Below, piece by piece: positions 43,690 to 55,539 of a stretch of 64,000 bases of DNA. Origin of the DNA: Odontocerum albicorne (lineage: Eukaryota; Arthropoda; Insecta; Trichoptera; Odontoceridae). Under the pieces are notes generated by a model. It was not told the origin of the DNA, ran no database searches, and saw only the letters and a program-made list of their open reading frames with translations. Each line of letters begins with the position of its first letter. Position 1 is the first letter of the stretch. The DNA is taken from assembly GCA_949825065.1 (NCBI GenBank), contig OX463863.1, positions 20,112,251 through 20,176,250 of the forward strand, in the 5' to 3' direction. The position numbers and the translations under genes were made by a program.

Positions 43690-45518
43690 TAACAATGTAA
43701 TTCCACAATGCCGTTTCAGTATTTCTCTTCACTGTGATTCCTTGCACAAGATATTAAATAACCTTTTTCTAAGAATGTCTTCCCACAATTTCCATAGCTT
43801 TAAGGGCTCTTATCCACTATGAATCCTTAACTTCTAAGCGACTGCTTCCCACACTGTCCACAGCTGTCAAGTTTCTCCAGCATGAATCCTTGAATGGAAT
43901 AATAAGTAATCTTTTTGTGAAAATATTCTCGCACAATTCATACAACTGTAGGGCTTCTCTCCAATATGAATCCTCAAATAGCGAATTAAATAAGCATTAT
44001 TAGATAATGTCTTCACATATTTTTCACAGCTGCAGGGCTTCTCTCAACTGTGAATCCTTTAATTAGATTTTAATTTATCTTTTTGTGAGAATGTCTTATC
44101 ACATTGTTCACAGCTGTAAGGCTTCTCTCAATTATAAATCCTTGCTTCTCTCAATTAAAATGAGATTTTAAAAGGTATTTTTATGAGATTGTCTAATCAC
44201 ATTGTCTACATTCTCTCGACCATGAATACTTCATTAGATTTTAAATTATTTTTATGTAAGAATATTTTATCACATTGTCTATAGCGGTAAGGTTTCTCTC
44301 CACTGTGAATCATTTCATGAGTTCATAAATTATCTATTCGTGAGAATGTCTATACATTGTCCACAGCTGTAAGGCTTCTCTCCACTATGAATCCTTTCAT
44401 GATAATTCAAATTGATTTTGTATGAGAATGTCCTATCACATTGTCCACAGCTGTAAGGTTCTCTTTACTATGAATCCTTTCATGAGATTTCAAATATTAT
44501 TTTTGTAAGAATGTCTTAGCACGATGTCCACAGCTGTAAGGCTTCTCTCTACTATGACTCCTTTCATGATTATTTAAATGGCATTCGTGTGAGAATGTCT
44601 TATCACATTGTCCACAGCTGTAAGGCTTCTCTCCACTATGAATTCTTTCATGAGATTTCAGTTCACATTTTCGTAAGAATGTCTTATCACATTCCCCACA
44701 GCTGTAAGGCTTTTCTCCACTATGAATCCATTCGTGAGATTTTAAATAACATTAAAGTGAGAATTTCTTATCACATTGTCGATAGCTGTAAGGCCTTTCC
44801 ACTATGAATCCTTTCATGTAATTTTAATTTAAGTTTTTGTGAGAATGTCTTATCACATTGTCCACAACTGTTAGGCTTTGCTCCACTATAAATCCTTTCA
44901 TGAGATTTTAAAAAACATATTAGCAAGAGTGCTTTATCACATTGTTCACAGCTGGAAGGCTTTTCTCTACTATGAATCCTTTCATGAGATCTCAAATTAC
45001 ATTTAAGTGAGAATTTCTTATCACATTGTCCACAGCTGTAAGGCTGCTCTCTAACAGAATCCTTTCATGAGATTTCAGTTCACATTTTCGTAAGAATGTC
45101 TTATCACTTTGTTACAGCTGTAAGGCTTCTCTCCACTATGAATTCTTTGATGAGATTTTAAATTACATATTTGTGAGAATGCTTTTTCACATTGTTCACA
45201 GCTGTAAGGCTTTCCACCACTCTGAATCCTTTCATGAGATTTCAAATAACATTTAAGAGAGAATTTCTTATCACATTGTCCACAGCTGTGAGCCTTGTCT
45301 CCACTATGACTCCTTTCATTCTAATTTAAATGGCATTTGTGTGAGAATGTTTTATCACATTGTCAACAGCTGTAAGACTTCTCTCCACTATGAATCCTTT
45401 CATGTTATTTTAATTAAGGTTTTTGTAAGAATGTATTATCACATTGTCCACAGCTGTAAGGCTTTTCTCCACTATGAATCCTTTAATGAGATTTCAAATT
45501 ACATTTAAGTGAGAATTT
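43690..45518 (-). pseudogene. decayed 3' zinc-finger array of ZF-M2
   Basis: About 1.8 kb of minus-strand finger repeats with stops, frameshifts and lost Cys/His; for example one segment still reads CEQCDKALLLICFLKSHERI. At 84 nt per finger this is roughly 20 former fingers. It follows the ZF-M2 stop directly. Confidence 0.8.
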
Positions 45519-47185
45519 CTAATCACATTGTCCACAGCTGTACGGCTTTTCGCTACTATGAATTCTTTCATGAGATTTCAAACAAAATTTTCGTAAGAAT
45601 GTCTTATCACATTGTCCACAGCTGAAAGGCTTCTTTCCACTATGAATTCTTTCATGAGATTTTAAATTACTTATTTGTGAGAATGCTTTATCACATTGTT
45701 CACAACTGTAAGGCTTTTCACCACTATGAATCCTTTCATGAGATTTCATATTACATTTAAAAGAGAATTTCTTATCACATTGTCCACAGCTGTAAGGCTT
45801 CTCTCCACTATGACTCCTTTCATGATTATTTAAATGGGATGTTTGTGAGAATGTTTTATCACATTGTCCACAGCTGTAAGGCTTTTCTCCACTATGAGTC
45901 CTTTCATGAGATTTCAAATTACATTTAAGTGAGAATTTCTTATCACATTGTCCACACCTGTAAGGCTTCTCTCCACTATGACTCCTTTCATGATTATTTA
46001 AATGGGATGTTTGTGAGAATGTTTTATCACATTGTCCACAGCTGTAAGGCTTTTCTCCACTATGAGTCCTTTCATGAGATTTCAAATTACGTTTAAGTGA
46101 GAATTTCTTATCACATTGTCCACAGCTGTAAGGCTTTTCTCCACTATGAGTCCTTTCATGAGATTTCAAATTACATTTAAGTGAGAATTTCTTATCACAT
46201 TGTCCACAGCTGTAAGGCTTCTCTCCACTATGACTCCTATCATGATAATTTAAATGGCATTTGTGTGAGAATGTTTTATCACATTGTCCACAGCTGTAAG
46301 ACTTCTCTACACTATGAATACTTTCATGTAATTTTAATTTAAGTTTTTGTAAGAATGTTTTATCACATTGTCCACAGCTGTAAGGCTTTTCTCCACTATG
46401 AATCCTTTCATGAGATTTCATATTACATTTACGTGAGAATTTCTTATCACATTGTCCACAGATGTAAGGCTTCTCTCTACTATGAATTCTTTCATGAGAT
46501 TTCAGTTCACATTTTCGTAAGAATGTCTTATCACATTGTCCACAACTATAAGGCTTCTTTCCACTATGAATTCTTTTAGGAGATTTTAAATTACATATAT
46601 GTGAGAATGCTTTATTGTATTGTTTACAGCTGTAAGGATTTTCTCCACTATGAATTCTTTCATGAGATTTCAAATTACATTTAAGTGAGAATTTCTTATC
46701 ACATTGTCCACAGCTGTAAGGCTTCTCTCTACTATGAATTCTTTCATGAGATTTCAAACCGAATTTTCGTAAGAATGTCTTATCACATTGTCCACAGCTG
46801 TAAGGCTTCTTTCCACTATGAATTATTTCATGAGATTTTAAATTACACATTTGTGAGAATCCTTTATCACATTGTCCACAGCTGTAAGGCTTCTCTCCAC
46901 TATGAATCCTTTCATGAGATTTCAAATATGATTTTAGTAAGAATTTCTTATCACATTGTCCACAGCTGTAAGACTTCTCTCGACTATGACTCCTTTCATG
47001 ATAATTTAAATAGCATGTGTGTGAGAATGTCTTATCACATTGTCCACAGCTGTAAGGCTTCTCTCCACTATGAATTGTTTCATGATCTCTTAATTTATCT
47101 TTTCGTGAGAATGTCTGTGAACAATTTCCACAACCATAGGAATTCTCTCCAGATGGATTATTTTTATAAATGTTGCTCATATCAC
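45519..47185 (-). CDS. ZF-M2 finger exon: 19 C2H2 zinc fingers
   Basis: The largest array in the window. Acceptor TAGATTCAG, then SDMSNIYKNNPSGENSYGC and fingers with [12 protein letters not shown] repeats. Finger 7 is degenerate (CKQYNKAFSHICNLKSPKRI: one Cys and one His lost). The other 18 keep C2H2. Fingers 13-14 and 15-16 are nearly the same pair, a recent internal duplication. A TAG after CGQCD ends the frame at 45519. With exon 1 (50624-50807) and exon 2 (48780-49034) the continuous frame gives 701 aa. Upstream in-frame residues from 47327 are intron and are left out. Confidence 0.85.
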
Positions 47186-47473
47186 CTGAATCTAAAAATA
47201 TATGAAAATTAAGAAAAAATATCTCAATTATATATTTTATGTAATATTGATGGGTTGAAAAGATAAATCTTAGTTCTTTTTGTAATAAAGCATTTCTAAA
47301 ATTTGAGTTCTTTGATTCATACAACAATTAACTTGTACTGAAGTGTTAACTATGAAAAATATTGACACAGTTCAGATTAAAATATTTTAACTTTATTATT
47401 TGCGCAAAGGCTTAACTTGCATCCTACTTGCATGTCATTTGGAATTTAATGAATAGGCAAAAACTTATTTATA

Positions 47474-48752
47474 CTGGTTAGTCATAATAAATGCGGAAAT
47501 GAAAATACATTTTTTTTTTGGGGGAAATCCCTTTTATTGCTCAGTATAGTCTCCCATAAGATCAATACACTTGGTCCAACGATCTTCCAACTTTGTTGTC
47601 CCATCACGGAAGTGACTTTCTGGAAGGCCTGCAAAATACTCCTCTACGACGGCTATAACCTCTTCGTTTGATGAAAAATGCTTTCCACGAAGGAATTTTT
47701 TGAGGTGTAAGAACAGCCAGAAGTCAGAGGGAGCTAAATCTGGCGAATAGGGTGGATGCTGCAACAATTCGTACCCCAATTCACTGATTTTCGCGATGGG
47801 TTTTTGAGCTGTGTGAGCAGGTGCATTGTCTTGATGATAAATGATTTTTTTCTTCTGGGTCTTTTTTCACAATTCTTTTCATCCAACTGGTCCAAAAGGT
47901 CACAATAATAATCAGAGTTGATTGTCTTACCAGTTTGGAAATAATCTATCAATAAAATTCCTTTTGCATCCCAAAAAACTGACGATAACACCTTGGCCGA
48001 TTTCTGGGCACGAATTCGCTTCGGAGCCAAAGTGCCTGGTTCACACCACTCCTTAGCCTCTTGTTTTGATTCAGGATCATGGTAGTAGACCCAAGTCTCA
48101 TCCATAGTGATGAATCGACGCAGAAAATCCTTTTTATCTTTTCGAAATTGCTCCAAATGTTGCTCAGAAAGTCGCATTCGAACGTGTTTTTGTTGCATTG
48201 TTAGCAAATGCGGCACCCATTGTGCACACAGTTTTTTGAAACCCAAAACTTCAGCCAAAATATGCCATGTTGTTCCATGTGAGATGCCTATGGTGTCAGC
48301 TATCACATCCACAGTCGATCGATGATCTTCCAAAACCATATCCTGTATTTTCGCTATGATTTCTGGTGTTGATGCACTTTTTGGACGTCCTGAGCGTGGA
48401 TCGTCTTCAACGCTTGTACGGCCACGCTTAAACTCCAAAACCCATCGGTGAACGGTTGGAAATGAAGGAGAAGACTCCTTTAATACTTTCACCATCTTTG
48501 CATGGATCTCAGATGCCGATAAACCTTCCAAAACAAAGAATTTAATCACTGCACGATATTCGGATTTTTCCATTGTTAAAAAATACACTGACACGTCAAC
48601 TTCAAATGGCTTGTAAACAAAGAATGAATTGACAGATCGAAATGAAATTTTGAGTACGTTCTTATGAAAGATGAAATATTAAAATGGCGTAGAAATTTTG
48701 GTTTTTCTATTGCTCCATGGATGTCGCTTTCAAAACTTTTTGACTAACCTAT
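47474..48752 (-). mobile_element. mariner element, full length, 1279 bp (copy 2)
   Basis: TA at 47472-47473 and 48753-48754. The right end matches copy 1 (ATAGGTTAGTCAAAAAGTTT inverted). The left end is eroded after CTGGTTAGTC. It lies in intron 2 of ZF-M2, its right end 27 bp from the last base of exon 2. Confidence 0.88.
47534..48573 (-). pseudogene. mariner transposase with a single frameshift (copy 2)
   Basis: ATG 48573-48571. About 230 residues are open: the helix-turn-helix regions, RSGRPKSAS, ITMDETWVYYHDPESKQEAK (first Asp), then a 7-nt deletion near 47855 relative to copy 1 shifts the frame before the HQDNAP box. The downstream frame with YSPDLAPSDFWLF is open to the stop at 47534. 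This is the least damaged transposase in the window. Confidence 0.88.
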
Positions 48753-48779
48753 TATTACAATTAAAATTATTATACTCAC

Positions 48780-49034
48780 TCGTTATTGCATGCGTGTCAG
48801 AAACATCAACAGTCTCTGTGTTATTGTCCCGAGCACATTCCTTTTTTATATCCGCTTCCTGTATGTCCATAGCAAAATCAGGTAATTCTGGCGCAGTATC
48901 CTCTACTACATTTTCTTCTTTTATGAAAAAATCTGAACAAATTTCCAATTCCGAATCATAGGATTGCCTTTGTGAACTCATTACTGAGGTAATTTCTTTA
49001 TTGAATGTATCATAAGATGGCTGGGCTTTAATAT
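48780..49034 (-). CDS. ZF-M2 exon 2 (paired psi-K-x-E module)
   Basis: 255 nt, phase 1 on both sides, acceptor TTTTTTTCATAG, donor GTGAGTATA. It encodes IKAQPSYDTFNKEI, FFIKEENVVEDTA, MDIQEADIKKECARD and a VSDTHAIT end. IKEE and IKKE are 25 residues apart. Confidence 0.8.
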
Positions 49035-49620
49035 CTATGAAAAAAACGTACAAGTTTAAATCTTCTCAAGTAATAAAACAAATATATAATATATTATCAA
49101 CAACTTGAAACATCGTTTCTTTCACTTTCTATTAATAAGTCTGAACTGACAATAAGGCCAACGCAGCACTCATAGAGCTATCTTCTCTTAATATGGCATG
49201 GCTTTTTAGCTAGTATTATGTGACTCAAGAAGATTATTAGGTCGAATACTCAAGATGATTGATGGTGCAGTTAATATATGTAATAGTTCCAAGTTAGGGG
49301 CGGAAGAAAAATAAGGGTAATGATTTGGTTTTCATCAGCAGAACTACCTTATATTTGAATTCAATCAAAATGAGGTATACAACAGAACAGAACATCAACA
49401 TACCGTGATTAATCAACGTTTTACTTATTATAATGATTTAAATATTTTTCAAAATAAGAATGTCAAAAACATTCTAGCCTAAAAGTACACACCACCTTAT
49501 CCATGCCTGGTATGGAATAGGTGGTGTGTACCTGTAGGTTAAACACCACTCATACAACATAAGTTAATTAATTGTCATATTTCACATATTTATTTTATTT
49601 TAACAATATGAGTTTATTAA

Positions 49621-50613
49621 CACATTGTTTGCGGGAGTCTTTTACATACTGTTGGTAGAGAGCGGGAGACGCTTAAAAGCGTTGTATTTGCTTATTGTTG
49701 GTAGAGTGCGGGAGACGCCAAAAAATGTTGTACAGATCGGAATTGGGTTTGCGGTTACTTGTAAAGTGAAGCGATTAGTATATTAAGGGTCGGGTGGCAG
49801 CCTGCTTAGTATAATTAGGGTCGGGTGACAGACTGTCGTCATATAACATGCACTCCAATTACAATAGTTGGAAGATAAACATTTTGTTTTTATCTTTATA
49901 ATTCCTCAGTATTGAGGCGATATTGTTTAGTTCAAGACGTTCTGCATTTTCGTTTCTGCCTACATTCCGCTATTGCTAATTATTTTTATTAAAAAAATAT
50001 TCCAAAATACCTAACATTGTATCATATAGTATAGTGGATATCGATCGCTGTTGTGTTTGAAAAGTTATTTGTTCCGTATTTTTATACAATAATAAATGAA
50101 TATTTTTTTCATAAAAAATCCACAATAAAAATGGATTCCGATAGTAATGAGAGCAAAGGGATGGGGAATTGTGTGCTGATAATTTGTCAGATTATTCTTG
50201 TGTTGAGAAAAATACAGACGACGAATTTGAAACTAGTAATAATGAAGTTACCGCGCGTCCTCGGACATTTTTCCGACGAACAATTTCAACGATATCATAC
50301 TTTAAAACAATATTGGTGTTTATGTTTTCGTATTTTACAAAATATATTTTATGTTGAACACGTACAGAATGACGAAATGGACAGTAAGGTAAAAATGTAA
50401 TTTAACCTTAAATATCATAATTGTTTACTCAAATATATATAAGTTTATAAATAGATCATTAAAAACGATTTCATTAATGATAAAATGCTGAAAATTTTAT
50501 TTAAATATGATCAATACAATAGTTCTCAAGTTATAGTCATTTTGCGCGCGAATCTAAATTGATTGCCCGCTTAACGGCATAGATTGATGAAAAAACCGCC
50601 CGACAACAATGTG
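49621..50613 (+). mobile_element. TTAA-flanked element, 993 bp (family T3)
   Basis: TTAA at 49617-49620 and 50614-50617. Empty sites at 29278-29281 and 59227-59230. Termini CACATTGTTTGCGGGAG and inverted CACATTGTTGTCGGGCG match at 14 of 17. The interior begins a piggyBac-like acidic N-terminus (MDSDSNES at 50130, then ADNLSDYSCVEKNTDDEFET in the next frame) and nothing more, so it is an internally deleted, non-autonomous copy. Confidence 0.88.
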
Positions 50614-50623
50614 TTAAGTTTAC

Positions 50624-50814
50624 TTGGGTCTGTGGGATTATCAACAACATGTCTGGAATCTGCGCTGATATCTTGCGCACATTCCTGTTTGATATCTGCC
50701 TCATGTAAACTGATATCATACTGGGGGAACACTGCTGCAGTATCTCCATCTTTTGCCTTTTCTCCTTTCACCATTACATCTGCACTTTTGTGTAGCTGAG
50801 GATCCATCTATAAC
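50624..50814 (-). CDS. ZF-M2 exon 1 (start codon and paired psi-K-x-E module)
   Basis: Acceptor TGTTTCCAG, ATG at 50807-50805, donor GTAAAC at 50623-50618, immediately followed by the TTAA of the T3 element. It encodes MDPQLHKSADVMVKGEKAKD, DTAAVFPQ, ADIKQECAQ. VKGE and IKQE still fit psi-K-x-E. Confidence 0.8.
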
Positions 50815-50977
50815 CTGGAAACATTCGCAATAGTTTAACAATGAGTTTATAATACGTTTATCCTTTCACGTAGGAAAGCATAAAACTATATTCAATGCCC
50901 GATATTAGAAAATGAAACCTTTCCTGACATGATAATCTTCTTTGTAATTTAACAAGACACGACTTGCTTGTGCTCCC

Positions 50978-51033
50978 CTGATGACGAGGTAACATTGAAA
51001 TAATAATAACTTTGAAACCGGTAGGGTTATACT
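50978..51033 (+). other. hammerhead-like motif with insertion (U2)
   Basis: CTGATGACGAGGT, then an extra AACATTGAAATAATAATA-type stretch in place of the GAAA loop, then CTTTGAAACCGGTAGGGTT. The disrupted loop argues against activity in this copy. Confidence 0.35.
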
Positions 51034-51040
51034 GTTACAT

Positions 51041-51900
51041 AAAGTGGAACAGCTCTTGATAAAACAAATTACAATGTCTTTAAATCTCCACAAAGTTAAT
51101 GCCTTAACTATAAATAATATAATAATCTTCTTTGCTAGTGGTGTGTGTAGATTTGTTTTCCAGAAGTCTTTTTAAAATATTTATGATGTAAGAACACTAG
51201 ACACATGCATTACACTACATCTAAAGCTTAATGTGTTACTGTCACATATCAGAAGAGTTTTAAAAATGTTTTTGTAGTTGGTCTGGCCTTGGTAATTTTA
51301 CTGATTTTCTTACCAAATATGTTTTTTTGAACATATGCAAATGCGGAGTAGTACCCTATCTGACTTTTTTGTGGTAAATTAAAATAAAGGTGGTTAGTAT
51401 TTGTTTTTATACAGACGTTATGTGTGTCTCTTCACTGAATGATGTTATTGTTTTTTAACAATAACATCATTCAGTACAGGAAGAAGTTATCTGGTGTGGA
51501 AGGATTCCTTAAGTTGTCGTGGGGAAATTGTCTTCCCCACTCAGAGAGCTCGCAGCATTCCCAATTAAAGAAGTGAATTCTCTGTAATGGGAGAAAAAGC
51601 AAATCTGGCAAGGAAGATATTAGTGAACAGCAATTTTTTCCATTCAATCTAGTCCTTTCATCCTGAAAATAGAGAGGATCTCCATGCAGCTATTCACTGA
51701 TTTATTTAAATACAAAATGTTTGAGAAAATATATTTTTGATCGATTTGTACAGGATTTTTTTTTAGTTTATGGACAAAAGTGTAAAACCTCTATTGTACT
51801 GATGTAACGCTATCCCAGCAGATCAACTGTCATGAACTGAAGAAAAGTTTGCCTTTTTAAAACACGAAATGACACTTGATCAAGCAGCGCACACTGATAT
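51041..51900. other. no gene seen; one strong hairpin
   Basis: No convincing frame. It contains the 19-bp-arm hairpin at 51434-51475. From about 51290 it is unlike U1 and U3, so it is probably inserted or unique sequence. Confidence 0.5.
51434..51475. repeat. perfect hairpin, 19-bp arms, TTTT loop
   Basis: ACTGAATGATGTTATTGTT, TTTT, then its exact reverse complement. Confidence 0.9.
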
Positions 51901-53450
51901 ACTATCACCGTGAAGCGGTCAGAATTAACCTCTAAATCAGTAACGTGATCAACTCAAAAAAACGAAAATTATTACAAAATAAATTGCATATTTTCAATAC
52001 CTAATGCACATATCAATTCGATAGGAATAACACTATTCTTTCTGAATAATGGGCACGCATTCCTATATCTGATGGAGTATACGCAGTGACTTCATCTTGG
52101 CCGTGAACGTAAGGTACGGAGTATTCGCCAGATACGCGGTGTCTTCTTCTTAAATAATGTTCATGAGTTCCTCTATGATATACGAAGGAATATACGCCAG
52201 TGTCAGGTGATGCTTTATTGACAGCTCTTCTTCTTGAACATTGGCCCTGAACTCTATACGAAGGATATACGCCATTGTCAAATGATTTTATTGACAGTTA
52301 CATTCCATAGAAAAAACCATAGACTCAAATTCTCGCTCTCTCTCTCTCTCTTTGAATAATGGCCGTGAACTCCTATATATGAAGGAGTATACGCCAATTC
52401 TCGCTCTCTAGCACAGATTATCTTAATACACGGAACACTAGCAAATTGCTTACAAAAATAGAATTTTATTCTGGTCAGAGATTCCAAGATTAAATGTGAA
52501 GTAAAAATTAAATTAGAAAGTAGCACGGAAAACCAATATTAAAATAGGTGTTTTTGTGTTAATTATGATTTATGACCTGAGGGATCGTTGAGATACTAAA
52601 AATATTGAAAACCATCATTCACAAGTATTTGGCTTATCTAGGCAATGAGTTGGGACAGTGCCAGAAAGAAGGGGTGATGTAAAGTAAACATTCGTGTACG
52701 CAATAATTCATGTTCGTGCCATTATAAGATGTACAGAGCTGATAGAAAACAAATACGGAAAGGAATAAATTGAAGACCTGATCTCTCTGCCAATCACAAT
52801 ACTGAAACATTGTATCATGACTATTCAAGTCAATAAATAACAATGTCTTTACCTGTCACTAAATAATTCTTTATCGCAGACAAAGCTACTGAACCATGAT
52901 TCTGTTATTACATCTTATGGAAATTGTTTATTAAAACATTGCTGATATTTATATATACACATTTATAGACATTTTCTTTGATATTATATATTGTTTCTTT
53001 CCTTACGGTTCGTTGCAAAATAATCGTGAAGCGGTCAGAATGAAGCTCTAAATCGATAACGTTATTAACTGGCAAAAAAGAAAAAAACGAAAATATAGAA
53101 AAATAAATAACAATCAAAGCAATACCTAATTGACGGGACTAACACACTCTTCTTCCTGAATAATGGCCATGCACTCCTATATCTGATAGAGTATACGCGA
53201 TGTCTTCATCTTCTTAAATAATAGCCATGACCTTCTATGTTTGTTTTTGAATAATGGTCGTGAATTCCTACATATGGATGAATATACGACAATGCCAAGT
53301 CAAGGCGCGGTGTCAAATGACGAACATGCTTTATTGACAGTTACACACATTCCATAGAAATAAAACCAGATGCGCTAATTCTCGTTGTCGATCCGAGTAG
53401 CATTAATAAATGAAATACTACATTAGGAGTTACATTTTTACATCGCCTTC
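51900..53450 (+). repeat. U2 copy of the tandem repeat region
   Basis: Matches 34750-35930 and 60590-61720. It holds several TTCTTGAATAATGGCC motifs (52210-52400, 53150-53290), a CT microsatellite at about 52325-52352, and accgTGAAGCGGTcA elements. The frame at 52634-52843 is a copy of 35092-35292 and 60861-61064, which I judge non-coding. Confidence 0.7.
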
Positions 53451-53864
53451 CGAAACTTGAATTGCATTTATCTCAAAACTCAATATTTTGACTTAAATGC
53501 TTTTCACAGAACAACGACGATTTATACCATCAAAGTGAAGATGTCGGGATGAATCAATTAGTTAGTAAAGTAAATAACTTGCACAAACAAAAAATCTACA
53601 AAGGAAACGACCGACAGATTCAATAACGGTGGTGTTTCGTGAGAGATCCAGATATTATTCAGAGAAGACATTTAGATAGGGAAATAAATACTCTCAGTAA
53701 GAAGGATAAAGCATTTAATCCGTGATGTACCATAATTTGAACACCAAATGCCTTTGTCAATGGCCAACACTCCATGTAATATAACTAATGAGATCTTATG
53801 ATTTCAGCAATCAACACACCTTGGCGTATACTCCATATATAGGATATCACGCCATTGTTTAGGA

Positions 53865-54359
53865 CAGTGTTCCCCAACCTTTTTAGACCTGTGGACCGGT
53901 AAAAAAAGGAAAAAAATTTCGCGGACCACTAATACTGAAATAAAAATGGTTGTTTTATTTAATATTTTTTTAATCTTATATTGTGACAGATGGACATATA
54001 TAACTATAATAGACAAATATACATATAACAGTTAAACAATTTTAATTGTAACATTGTTTGATACAATGTAAATTGAACAAAAACCATGGGCTTTTTGCAA
54101 CAAACTAATGCGAAACCTGCTGTTGATCTTTGCTAATATATTGGATATTCTTGGCTGCAGTGCTGTCTCTGACAGGCGAAGTGCTGCATTCACGTCCAGT
54201 CTATTCTTTTGTTTCGATTTTATTGAGGACGTGGATGAAAATCCTATATTTAATATTTTTTCATGGCGAATTTCTTGAAATTTGGCATACTGTTTGCGGC
54301 CCGGCGGAAAGTCTCTGCGGCCCGGCACCGGGCCGCGGACCACCGGTTGGGGAACACTG
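53865..54359 (-). mobile_element. hAT-type non-autonomous element, 495 bp
   Basis: A perfect 8-bp target duplication GTTTAGGA flanks it (53857-53864 and 54360-54367). Ends CAGTGTTCCCCAACC and its exact inverse. The minus frame 54343-54032 keeps part of the hAT transposase C-terminus (KQKNRLDVNAALRLSETALQ). The rest is deleted. GC-rich at the right end. Confidence 0.9.
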
Positions 54360-54516
54360 GTTTAGGAAGAAATTATGTGCATCATTTAACAATGGCGTAT
54401 ACTCCTTCATATATAAGAGTTCACAGCCATTATGTCCATCTCAGTCTACAGTAAGTAGAATAATGTATGACACACTTTTACATTAAATAGAATTTCAAAT
54501 ATGGAAAATCCTAATA

Positions 54517-55275
54517 CTACCTTGATCAAAAAGTTTTAGGACTTAATTCATAAAATGGAAAATACCAGTTTATTCATCAAAATCGATATGGTCCCCTTCA
54601 AAGTACTCCCCATCGACTGCAACGCACTTACGCCAGCGCTTGACTCAATCCTCGGAACACCGCTGGTTCTCAATTTTCGGTATGTCCATCAGATTTTTCA
54701 TGCTTCGATTTTTTCATGACATCCTCTCGGATGCTGTAACGCGTTCCGCGAAGCGTATTTTTAAGTCGGTTGAACAAGAAAAAGGGAGCCAGATCAGGTG
54801 AATTCGAAGGTGAATGCGATGTTCAAGTCCTCTGCAAGCTCTCTAATGGTCAATTTGCGGTTTTCGGCCACTATTTCTTTGATTTTATCGATGTGTTCAT
54901 CGGTTTTCGACTGCCACTGCGTTCGTCATCCTCGACCGACTCACGACCACTTCTAAAGCATTCGTACCACCGAAAAACACTTATCCAACATTTCCAAGAA
55001 CTGCGGACCGTTAAATCCGTTTTTCATACAAAATTTAATGCAAACTCATTGATGCACAGTTGATGCCATTTTCAAACTTGTAAAAAATCTAAAACACGCA
55101 CAAAGGTAGATTTACTCAGTACAGCGTAACTTTTACAAATGTCAAGCTATGACGCTGAAATTTGGAGGGAAGTGTCAATGATAGATGTGGTATCCTAACC
55201 AAAAAAAAAGAATTCCAATCGGGTGACCGACAGCGCCACACGGTGGCCGGTCCTAAAACTTTTTGATCAAGGTAG
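54517..55275 (-). mobile_element. mariner-derived element, 759 bp, internally deleted
   Basis: TA at 54515-54516 and 55276-55277. Ends CTACCTTGATCAAAAAGTTT and exact inverse, matching about 24 bp. The minus strand keeps scraps of the transposase N-terminus (CIKFCMKNGF, EMLDKCF) and C-terminus (KCVAVDGEYFEGDHIDFDE). Distinct from the mariner at 31564 and 47474. Confidence 0.88.
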
Positions 55276-55539
55276 TAGTTATCCTCTTGAGACATAATTT
55301 ATTATGCACCATTTAGTGAGCTAAATCGCCTTAATGGAACTGAGTATAATATTGATTGAAAGGTGTAGGCTTTGTACTTTGTACAGGAACTTTTCTGCTC
55401 GTGCAAATTCACATTTTCCCTCCGAATAGTGCAGCACCATCTATTGGAATAACTGTGCACTATTCTTGATGCACTGCACACAGACTTAACAATAATTAAT
55501 AGAATATTGATGAATGATAGAAAGGAGGGGCCGTACTAC

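Noticed and set aside
45519..47185. Regular 84-bp tandem repeats that could be read as a satellite or CRISPR-like array
   Set aside because: The period equals one C2H2 finger plus linker, variation is by codon, and no spacers or cas genes exist.
47186..47327. Upstream extension of the ZF-M2 frame to 47327
   Set aside because: It runs through a TAGATTCAG acceptor into AT-rich intron sequence. ZF-M3 has the same acceptor and no extension.
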